In this document: piece by piece, positions 41,462-48,262 of the stretch
How positions within the stretch are numbered: the stretch's first letter is position 1
How the letters are laid out: each line of letters begins with the position of its first letter
From: a virus
Reading direction: 5' to 3' (one strand)
Length of the DNA: 48,262 bases
IMG/VR virus record: IMGVR_UViG_3300002144_000140
Coordinates: 1 to 48,262 of that record
The notes under the pieces: model-generated
Told to the model about the DNA's origin: nothing
What the model saw: the letters and a program-made list of their open reading frames with translations, nothing else
The model's database searches: none
Translations under genes and position numbers: made by a program

Positions 41462-42745
41462 ATGTCTGTTAAAAAAACTGCTAGTAAAATTAAAAACTGG
41501 GAACCAAATCCTAATCTTACTACAGAAGAACTAGAAACAATGCGTGTAGAAGTGCTCGATCGTATTGTTATAGCTCGAGTTGGGCTATTGCTTCGTCATC
41601 CGTTTTTTGGAAATATGGCAACACGTCTAAAAATACAAGCTGCTGACGAATGGTGCCCTACTGCTGCGGTAGACGGCCGTACACTTTATTTTAACACTCA
41701 ATTTTTTAATGCTATGAACAATAAAGAAGTTGAGTTTGTTATTGCTCACGAAATTCTGCATTGTGTATTTGATCACTTAGGACGTCGAGATCAGCGTAAT
41801 CCTAAATTGTATAACATTGCTGCTGACTACATTGTAAACAATCTACTTGTACGTGATCGAATTGGTGCAAAACCTAAAGTTGTCAATTGTTACCAAGATT
41901 TTAAATATGATAAGTGGACTAGTGAAGAAGTATACGAAGACTTGTTTAAACAAGCAGAAAAAAACGGACAAGACTATCTTGACCAACTAGGCGAAATGCT
42001 AGATGAACATTTGGATTTAGAAGGCGATGGCAGCGACGATGGCGATAACAAAGATGGCAAAAGTGGCCGTCCCCGTTACAGTAAAGCAGAACTTGATCAG
42101 ATTAAAGACGAGATCAAAGAAGCTATGTTGAGCGCTGCTCAAGCTGCCGGTGCAGGTAATACACCTGGTGAGATTGCCCGTATGATTAAAGATCTAACAG
42201 AGCCAAAAATGAACTGGCGTGAACTACTACGTCAGCAAATCCAAAGTACTGTACGCAACGATTATACATTTAGTCGTCCTAGCCGTAAGGGACAAATGAC
42301 TGGTGCTATTTTGCCAGGTATGAACTTTGATGAAACTATTGACATTTGCATTGCACTTGATATGAGCGGATCAATTGGCGACGAGCAAGCACGTGACTTC
42401 TTAAGCGAAATTAAAGGCATTATGGACGAATATAAAGACTACAACATTAAATTGTGGTGCTTTGATACTAAAGTGTATAACGAGCAAGACTTTAGTGCAG
42501 ACGGCGGCGATGATTTGATGGACTATGAGATCAAAGGCGGCGGTGGCACTGACTTTGATGCTAACTGGACATATATGAAAGAAGAAGGCATTGAGCCTAA
42601 GAAGTTCATTATGTTTACAGATGGATATCCCTGGAGTAGTTGGGGTGATGAGAATTATTGCGACACAATCTTTATTGTCCATAGTCACCCTAACAAAAAT
42701 CTAGAAGCACCGTTTGGAATGACAGCACACTATGATGCGGCATAG
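41462..42745 (+). CDS. VWA-domain protein with HExxH metallopeptidase-like domain
   Basis: In this 427-residue protein HEILH at 96-100 supplies the zinc motif HExxH in an N-terminal peptidase-like domain. An acidic Asp/Gly linker follows (about 180-200). The C-terminal VWA domain has MIDAS DMSGS at 300-304 and GGGGTDF plus FTDGYPW. This is the typical partner of a MoxR ATPase. The role in the phage is unknown; remodelling or cutting of a target protein is plausible. Its own promoter allows separate control. Confidence 0.88.
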   Translation: MSVKKTASKIKNWEPNPNLTTEELETMRVEVLDRIVIARVGLLLRHPFFGNMATRLKIQAADEWCPTAAVDGRTLYFNTQFFNAMNNKEVEFVIAHEILHCVFDHLGRRDQRNPKLYNIAADYIVNNLLVRDRIGAKPKVVNCYQDFKYDKWTSEEVYEDLFKQAEKNGQDYLDQLGEMLDEHLDLEGDGSDDGDNKDGKSGRPRYSKAELDQIKDEIKEAMLSAAQAAGAGNTPGEIARMIKDLTEPKMNWRELLRQQIQSTVRNDYTFSRPSRKGQMTGAILPGMNFDETIDICIALDMSGSIGDEQARDFLSEIKGIMDEYKDYNIKLWCFDTKVYNEQDFSADGGDDLMDYEIKGGGGTDFDANWTYMKEEGIEPKKFIMFTDGYPWSSWGDENYCDTIFIVHSHPNKNLEAPFGMTAHYDAA

Positions 42746-43031
42746 AGAAAAAACTATAAACCCATTAAATGTTTTAAAAATAAGGAAGGTAGAGTTCTGT
42801 CCTCCTTATTTTGAAACTATAACTATAGAACTAACTTACAATCTATCAAAGGCATTAAACGAATGGATATTTGATAATCTTTCAGGAAGATATTATATAG
42901 GAGATTCGATAGGATTGCAAGACAATGACTTTGATAAGAAAATACATAGAAAAATAAAAGTAGGTTTTGAAAATTCTAAAGAGATGAGTTACTTTATGTT
43001 AGCTTGTCCACTTTTGAAATACAACAAATAA
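42732..43031 (+). CDS. Small hypothetical phage protein
   Basis: This 99-residue basic protein has paired strands (VEFCPPYFETITIELTYNLS) and a C-terminal YFMLACPLL. It starts with tandem ATGs (42732, 42735) inside the VWA gene end. No family recognised. Confidence 0.6.
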   Translation: MMRHREKTINPLNVLKIRKVEFCPPYFETITIELTYNLSKALNEWIFDNLSGRYYIGDSIGLQDNDFDKKIHRKIKVGFENSKEMSYFMLACPLLKYNK

Positions 43032-43065
43032 AAATAGCATATATAATTTATAAAAGGAGAAAAGT

Positions 43066-43311
43066 ATGTCTACCCAACCACAACCGGATAACACTAACGA
43101 GTTAACAATTCAAGATTTAGCCCTTATGAAAGGTATTATTGATCTTGCAAGTGAACGCAGTGCGTTTAAACCTGCCGAAATGGCAGCAGTTGGTACAATC
43201 TACAATAAACTAACTAACTTTTTAAAAGTTGTAGAAGAGCAATCAAAAGCAGCACAAGCAGCACAAGCAGCACAAGTAGAAGATGCAGCACCAGAAAGTG
43301 TAGAGGAATAA
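43066..43311 (+). CDS. Small conserved phage protein with AAQ repeat
   Basis: This 81-residue helical core, IQDLALMKGIIDLASERSAFKPAEMAAVGTIYNKLTNFL, is followed by a low-complexity AAQAAQAAQ stretch encoded by tandem GCAGCACAA-type units and an acidic end. I recall similar proteins in T4-like marine phages. AAAAGGAG precedes ATG 43066. Confidence 0.68.
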   Translation: MSTQPQPDNTNELTIQDLALMKGIIDLASERSAFKPAEMAAVGTIYNKLTNFLKVVEEQSKAAQAAQAAQVEDAAPESVEE

Positions 43312-43312
43312 C

Positions 43313-43948
43313 ATGTCTTTAAAACACGTTGGAAGATTTAAAAATAGCAAAAAAAGAGTTATTGTAGCATATCGTACTATACCAGGAGACCCTTATAGTG
43401 CTCTTGTTGTTGCAACCGAGTCATTGCCTGCTGACGAACACGATTCGTTAATTAAACTTGTTGAATCAGCTGCTGGGCAAGAAGCAATTGAATTAGCTGA
43501 TGCAATGTCTAGAACATGGTTTAATGATGGCAGAAATATACTTGCAGGGCTTCATAGCACTGGCAAACTTAGAAAAGTAAGTACAAAGGATGTCGAAATG
43601 GTTCCTGATTCAAAAACAAACATTGGATTAGATGAACTTAATGAACTTATTGCAAAACAAAAAGGTATTTCAATAGAAGACCTAGCAATTAAAGCACCTG
43701 GTGATACTAGTCCTGCTAAAAAGGTTGAAACAAATGTACAAAATCCAGTAGATGCATATACATCTTCTAACATGAATGCAATGGACGAAGTTATTACAAC
43801 CAGTGAAACTGTATTAGACGACGATTCACTTGCTGCACAATTGCGTAGTCAAGCAGATGCTATGTTTAAAGAAGCAAAGCGTTTAAGAGAACAAGCAGAA
43901 GATCTGGCTCCTACTAAGAAGAAAGCTAAAATTACAGAAGGTGCCTAA
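43313..43948 (+). CDS. Conserved phage protein, possibly virion- or late-gene-associated
   Basis: This 211-residue N-terminal domain (KRVIVAYRTIPGDPYSALVV, then an Ala/Glu-rich helix) is followed by a disordered region and a coiled-coil C terminus rich in Ala/Lys/Glu. I recall conservation in marine T4-like phages but no role. Follows the previous gene by 1 nt, overlaps the next by 8 nt. Confidence 0.65.
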   Translation: MSLKHVGRFKNSKKRVIVAYRTIPGDPYSALVVATESLPADEHDSLIKLVESAAGQEAIELADAMSRTWFNDGRNILAGLHSTGKLRKVSTKDVEMVPDSKTNIGLDELNELIAKQKGISIEDLAIKAPGDTSPAKKVETNVQNPVDAYTSSNMNAMDEVITTSETVLDDDSLAAQLRSQADAMFKEAKRLREQAEDLAPTKKKAKITEGA

Positions 43949-44258
43949 AAAGAAAATAATACTCACTCCAGAACAACAAGAAAGTTGGCACGAAATATTT
44001 GACGATATAGAGATGTCTTATCTTCCTATAGAATATATAGACAGATTACTAGTTAAGTTTAAAGACGGAACCACCTGGGACATTGATATAACTGATAGTA
44101 AAAGAAAACAATCGCTCGAGGAAATTGAAGATAGTCTTGAAGAAATGTTTGAAGAATACGATGAGTTAATTGACGCTTTAGACTTTAGACTAGACATAGA
44201 TCGTGTAAAACACGACTTGACTAGAAGAGTCTTTAAATTTCTTAAATTAAATAAGTGA
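43941..44258 (+). CDS. Small acidic conserved phage protein (GTG start)
   Basis: In this 105-residue protein the C-terminal part LEEIEDSLEEMFEEYDELIDALDF plus DRVKHDLTRRVFKFLK is strongly helical and looks conserved. GTG start at 43941 overlaps the upstream end. Its TGA stop (44256-44258) lies inside the 5' arm of the hairpin that controls the next gene. Confidence 0.65.
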   Translation: MPKKKIILTPEQQESWHEIFDDIEMSYLPIEYIDRLLVKFKDGTTWDIDITDSKRKQSLEEIEDSLEEMFEEYDELIDALDFRLDIDRVKHDLTRRVFKFLKLNK

Positions 44259-44312
44259 TAAGTTGACTAGAGTGATAAATATATGTAACAATCACTCTAG
44301 GAGACTTATCAC
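44255..44312 (+). promoter_or_regulatory. Late-promoter-in-hairpin switch at the fibre gene start
   Basis: GTGATAAGT (44255-44263) pairs exactly with ACTTATCAC (44304-44312), and CTAGAGTGAT (44267-44276) with ATCACTCTAG (44291-44300), giving 19 bp with a 3x3 internal loop and a 14-nt loop. The fold ends directly at ATG 44313 and buries TAGGAGA (44298-44304). The late-like box GATAAATA occupies 44274-44281, so transcripts from it begin near 44287 and lack both 5' arms. This fits the T4 scheme for late genes; the mechanism is inferred. Confidence 0.75.
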
Positions 44313-46355
44313 ATGACATTGCGACTAAGACGCGGCACAGATGCACAAAGGCTAAGTATTACACCAGCCGAAGGCGAAGCAATATACACAACCGATACTA
44401 AAAAAGTTTATATCGGCGACGGAACCACTGCAGGAGGCATTCTAGTAACTGGTGGCGGTTCAGGTGGTGGCGGATTAGCTGCTGTTGTAGATGATACAAC
44501 TCCAGAGCTTGGTGGAGATTTAGATCTAGCTGGATTTGCAGTAATAGGTTCGGGTGACATAGCAATTACCGGCGATATTAGCGCTCGCTTTATACAAGCC
44601 GATTTTAACGGTAATATAGTAGCTGATGATAGTACAATAATCGTTAACATTGCTACAAGCAATGCTTCATTCAATAACGTAATTGCAAATAATATGACTG
44701 TTGTAGATCAAATTGTAGCAGGAAATGTAATTGAAGCGCCTCTCTTTAACGGATCGTTTAACGGCGAATTTACTGGTAGTGTTTTTACAGATAACAGTAC
44801 ATTAATTATAGACGGGACAACTGGGGTAATTGATACAACTAGCGGTCTAAATTATAATGGATTTATGACTATAGAATCAACTCGAGAGGGTTTAACTTCT
44901 ACAGTTGAGTTTATTAATACCGGTGAAGCACAAGAAATAAACTATGTAAGAACAGATGCAGGAACGCAATCTGATGTGCGTATCGGATCAACGTCGTTTT
45001 TCCAAGTCGACGATACAGGTACTACACAATACGGAGTTATAAGTGGGTGGCACTCGGGCATATATTTATTGGCCTCATCTATCGGAGATGACGTTGAAGA
45101 AAGCTATGTAAGTTTTATTGATGGCGCGATTGTTGTTGGAGGTTATTATCCAGACGCTAAATTAGATGTACGAGGTGATGCTATTATTACTGGCGGACTT
45201 ACTGCTGATTTAACCGGTAGTGTGTTTGCTGATGACAGTACTCTATTAGTAGATGCTGTTAACGGAACAATCAATCTAGAGAATACTTCAATAGAGACAT
45301 TGCTTGATGTAAATATAGTAAGTCCTACAACAAATCAAGTTTTAAAGTACGATGGTGCAAACTGGGTTAATGCTGCGGACGCTGGTGCTGCTAGTGCAAT
45401 AAGTATTAATGGTGTAACGCAAGCTGCTACAGGCGTAGTTACAACCGATTCAGCACACGGATTATATGACGGACAATCAGTTACTATTGTTGATGTAGTT
45501 GGCATGACAGAACTTAATGGCAATGATTATTATGCCGATGTATTAACTTCGGCTACATTTGGGTTGTATTCGGATGCTGCATTAACAACTCCAGTAGACA
45601 CTAGCGGCTTTACACTTTATGATTCAGCCGGTACTGTTACAGGTGGTGCACCAACTAATGCACTTACATTAAACAATCAATCAGCAGCATATTATCTAGC
45701 ATGGACTAACATTACTAGTAAGCCAACAACAATAAGTGGTTACGGAATTAGTGACGCAGTTGCAGATTTTGCCGATTTAGGGGCTACTCCAACTACGTTA
45801 GCAGGATACGGAATCAGTGATGCAGTAGCATCAAGTTCTATTTCAGTATTTGGTGCGTCATTAATTGACGATGCCAATGACACAACAGCAAGAACTACAC
45901 TAGGATTAGGTACAGCAGCAACTACAGCAGCTACTGACTATGCTACAGCAGCACAAGGGTCAACAGCCGACACAGCAGTACAACCAGCAGCATTAGGCAA
46001 CTTTACATTTACAGGTAGTGTATTAGACAGCAGTGATAGTAGTAGTATTACAGTCACTCCAGCAGTTACAATGAGCAGCGACTTAACTGTCGAAAATGAC
46101 TTGCGTGTGACAAATACTGTTTATGCTGAAAGATTTGAAAGCACAAGTACTGGTACTCCAGAAATTGTTGCTGCAGCAAACTTAGACTTAACAGCAGGAA
46201 ATGCAGTACGTATTACAAGTAGTGTCCTAAGACTGGCTAGTTTTACCAGTGCCGAACGTGATGCATTAGCAGCACAGAATGGTGATGTTATTTATAATAC
46301 TTCATTAAACAAATTCCAAGGGTATGAAAACGGTGCTTGGGCTAACTTGATCTAA
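44313..46355 (+). CDS. Tail fibre or baseplate structural protein with Mtd_N-type N terminus
   Basis: In this 680-residue protein residues 1-45 (LRLRRGTDAQR ... EGEAIYTTDTKKVYIGDG) match the Mtd_N-type domain of tail structural proteins. The middle has three related units around GSVFxDxSTLxVD (near 94-115, 149-171, 297-320) and paired GYGISDAV units near 475 and 498. The C terminus FTSAERDALAAQNGDVIYNTSLNKFQGYE is common in fibre proteins. Probably contacts host or baseplate. Translation is likely controlled by the hairpin upstream. Confidence 0.85.
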   Translation: MTLRLRRGTDAQRLSITPAEGEAIYTTDTKKVYIGDGTTAGGILVTGGGSGGGGLAAVVDDTTPELGGDLDLAGFAVIGSGDIAITGDISARFIQADFNGNIVADDSTIIVNIATSNASFNNVIANNMTVVDQIVAGNVIEAPLFNGSFNGEFTGSVFTDNSTLIIDGTTGVIDTTSGLNYNGFMTIESTREGLTSTVEFINTGEAQEINYVRTDAGTQSDVRIGSTSFFQVDDTGTTQYGVISGWHSGIYLLASSIGDDVEESYVSFIDGAIVVGGYYPDAKLDVRGDAIITGGLTADLTGSVFADDSTLLVDAVNGTINLENTSIETLLDVNIVSPTTNQVLKYDGANWVNAADAGAASAISINGVTQAATGVVTTDSAHGLYDGQSVTIVDVVGMTELNGNDYYADVLTSATFGLYSDAALTTPVDTSGFTLYDSAGTVTGGAPTNALTLNNQSAAYYLAWTNITSKPTTISGYGISDAVADFADLGATPTTLAGYGISDAVASSSISVFGASLIDDANDTTARTTLGLGTAATTAATDYATAAQGSTADTAVQPAALGNFTFTGSVLDSSDSSSITVTPAVTMSSDLTVENDLRVTNTVYAERFESTSTGTPEIVAAANLDLTAGNAVRITSSVLRLASFTSAERDALAAQNGDVIYNTSLNKFQGYENGAWANLI

Positions 46356-46365
46356 GGACTAAATC

Positions 46366-48262
46366 ATGGCTGAAAAAGAATATATCGTAAGTTTAAACAA
46401 AGACGTTGATTATGATGCATTTTGGAATCAAATCGAAAATGCTAGCGAAGATGACGGATTTGTTCCAACTAGACGAGTCGACATTGTTAACAACAGAGAT
46501 GGCAGTTTAAGAAGCTGCCATTACAGTTTAACAGACGAAGAAGCGGCAACACTAGCAAATGATCCTAGAGTCTACAGTGTAGAAATTCCACCAGATCAAC
46601 GTGATGATATAGAAATTGGACACCACGCTGTACAAAGCGGTACTTGGACCAAAGACGGCACTATAAGAAGTACAGACTTAAACTGGGGCATGATACGAGG
46701 GGCTTATAGCGAAGATAAATGGAATGCTGCAACCAGTATTGCTGCTGAGTTTCCTTATGTATTAACAGGCAAAGGTGTTGACGTTGTTATACAGGACAGC
46801 GGACTAAGTGTTGATCATCCTGAATTCCTTATGGAAGATACTGCCGAATATACAAGTACAGCAGTAGCAAGCGATAGTTCAAACGGAGCAGTGTTTGATA
46901 GAAGTTTAACAGTACACGGTATAAAAATTGTAGTAGCTGGAGCAGTGGGCGGACAACTAACAGTTCCAGCTTTTTGGGCAGAAAAAACAGCAAAGGTTAT
47001 CCAACTGTTAATTAGTCCAACAGGTACACATATTAATCTAACAGATCAAAAAAAACTGATAGCAACTCTAAAAGGTGACGCTGGCACAACACACGCTGGT
47101 GTACCCGCGGCTCAAAGGATTGGCTACGGAGGTGGTGACAGTTACGATCCTAATTGGTTAACAGATGATGGTGCGGCACAGTACGCAGGATACACAGACT
47201 TTTTAGACAGTCATGCAGTTAATGACATGGTATGGTATTTAAATACATCAGGACCATCACCTTCTACTAGTGATAGAGACATTGAAGAAATTATGGAACA
47301 CTTGTTCCACACAATACATAACTTTGGTATTCCAGGAGCAGTGGGCGATAGTGCTACACAAGTTCCAATGGACATGCTACTTTTTATTATGCAAGAAAAT
47401 CCTAGTTTCTCTTGGACAACGACAGCATTACATCTTGCTATGAAAGAAGCTATTGACGCAGGGTTATATGACCCTAGTGGATACGCGACAGATTGGGCAA
47501 CAGATTATGAAGCGGCAGTTGTAGCATATAAAGAGTACACATATTTGGTCAACTGGTCAATGTGGGATATGAGTCAATTCTGGGATGGAGGAAGCCTTTC
47601 ACCTGAATGGGATGACTCATTAAAAACACGAGCAGGTATGAAAGCTAATAACCCATTAGGTTATGCTTTGTTTATTAAATATTTCCAACCTGTTTTATCA
47701 AAACCTAGCTTTACTACACTCCAAGCAATATTTCAAGATAATGATGCTGGCGATTCACAGTATCAAATAAGCAATTCTGGGTATTATAGAGTACAACAAA
47801 TTGATTGGTACGAAGAAAGCAGTATAATCGGCACACAAAACGCTAACCATTATAGAGACTATCACGGACACGGATCTCACTGTGCGGGCACTGTAGCGGG
47901 TCGTACAATGGGTTGGGCAAAGGATGCTGCTATATACAGTGTGAAAGTTAGCGGATTAGAAGGCACAGGCGATGCTACAGGTATTAGTATTACTAATTGC
48001 TTCGATGTTATTAAACTTTGGCACAGAAATAAACCCATAGATCCAGTAACAGGATTTAAACGTCCTACTGTTGTTAATATGAGTTGGGGATATGGATTTT
48101 CACCCGGTACAGCAGACCCAACTACAGGTACGTTTAGAGGAACTCCGTGGACATACGGACAACCTAGTTTTAGTACATCAAATGAAGTTTGGGCAAACGC
48201 AGGTATTCAGCCTGTCCGAGGGTCATCTAGATCGTTTAATAGTCGTGTTGGATCAGTTGATA
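46366..48262 (+). CDS. Subtilisin-like (S8) serine protease with ~300-residue insertion (partial, runs off the window)
   Basis: The frame opens at ATG 46366 and stays open to the window end, about 632 residues. The catalytic Asp is Asp144 in VIQDSGLSVDHPEF. The catalytic His is His502 in GHGSHCAGTVAG, followed by VNMSWG; the Ser lies beyond the window. The Asp-His gap is 358 residues against roughly 30-70 in usual subtilisins, so about 300 residues are inserted (about 165-465). Such proteases in marine phages sit near tail genes and may be virion enzymes. Confidence 0.85.
   Translation, partial: MAEKEYIVSLNKDVDYDAFWNQIENASEDDGFVPTRRVDIVNNRDGSLRSCHYSLTDEEAATLANDPRVYSVEIPPDQRDDIEIGHHAVQSGTWTKDGTIRSTDLNWGMIRGAYSEDKWNAATSIAAEFPYVLTGKGVDVVIQDSGLSVDHPEFLMEDTAEYTSTAVASDSSNGAVFDRSLTVHGIKIVVAGAVGGQLTVPAFWAEKTAKVIQLLISPTGTHINLTDQKKLIATLKGDAGTTHAGVPAAQRIGYGGGDSYDPNWLTDDGAAQYAGYTDFLDSHAVNDMVWYLNTSGPSPSTSDRDIEEIMEHLFHTIHNFGIPGAVGDSATQVPMDMLLFIMQENPSFSWTTTALHLAMKEAIDAGLYDPSGYATDWATDYEAAVVAYKEYTYLVNWSMWDMSQFWDGGSLSPEWDDSLKTRAGMKANNPLGYALFIKYFQPVLSKPSFTTLQAIFQDNDAGDSQYQISNSGYYRVQQIDWYEESSIIGTQNANHYRDYHGHGSHCAGTVAGRTMGWAKDAAIYSVKVSGLEGTGDATGISITNCFDVIKLWHRNKPIDPVTGFKRPTVVNMSWGYGFSPGTADPTTGTFRGTPWTYGQPSFSTSNEVWANAGIQPVRGSSRSFNSRVGSVD

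Noticed and set aside
43014-43047. Possible promoter TTGAAA/TATAAT before the gene at 43066
   Set aside because: The spacer would be 22 nt, too long for sigma-70; the TATAAT is likely chance in AT-rich DNA.
43247-43276. Tandem GCAGCACAA-type units
   Set aside because: They encode an AAQ low-complexity stretch within a gene; not a CRISPR or separate repeat element.

Overview
The window looks like part of a large, AT-rich tailed-phage genome of the marine T4-like type (cyanophage or pelagiphage relatives). Evidence is a gp43-type family B DNA polymerase, a gp45 sliding clamp, a T4 RNase H-type nuclease, a DsbA-like protein, a spanin pair, an Mtd_N-type tail fibre, and many small genes packed end to end. 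All genes I accept lie on the + strand, usually overlapping by 1-30 nt, and no gap exceeds about 125 nt. I see no tRNA, rRNA, CRISPR array or insertion sequence. The host cannot be read from the sequence; a marine alphaproteobacterium or cyanobacterium is a guess from gene content.

Layout. 0-3.5 kb: end of an unknown gene, a conserved phage protein, then a lysis region (GH19 endolysin, DUF6356-like protein, overlapping i-spanin/o-spanin genes, two small membrane proteins that include holin candidates). 3.5-8.4 kb: protein-handling block with DnaJ, a twitch-type radical SAM protein, peptide deformylase and a ClpA-like unfoldase. 8.4-16.4 kb: virion-associated and probably head-internal proteins, including a nucleotidyltransferase fused to a sigma-70 region 4 domain, a HAD-domain protein, and a run of small genes whose N termini resemble T4 capsid-targeting peptides. 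16.4-22.5 kb: replication genes (DsbA-like, gp43, gp45) interrupted by nucleotide-sugar genes. 22.5-32.8 kb: a 7-deazaguanine DNA-modification set (DpdA, QueD-like, FolE, QueE, MetK) interleaved with a glycosyltransferase, an epimerase, a phosphoribosyltransferase and many small genes. 32.8-37.3 kb: accessory cargo (three P-loop/sulfotransferase-like proteins, methyltransferase, full-length sodium:solute symporter, 2OG-Fe(II) oxygenase-like protein). 37.3-44.3 kb: RNase H, conserved small phage proteins and a MoxR ATPase plus VWA/HExxH protein pair. 44.3 kb to the end: an Mtd_N-type fibre protein and the start of a subtilisin-like protease with a very large insertion.

Regulation is unusually readable. 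Six strong sigma-70-type promoters (TTGACA, 16-17 nt, TATAAT-like) precede early/replication operons. Several gene starts have a T4-late-like GATAAATA box. Three of these boxes sit exactly 5 nt before an ATG without a Shine-Dalgarno sequence. Two gene starts, dnaJ and the tail fibre, lie in long perfect hairpins whose loops carry the box, as in the T4 scheme where read-through mRNA is silenced and late mRNA is translated. A 5-bp, 8-nt-loop hairpin abuts the gp43 ribosome binding site, as in the T4 gene 43 autoregulatory operator.

All functional names come from reading motifs by eye; no database search was possible.
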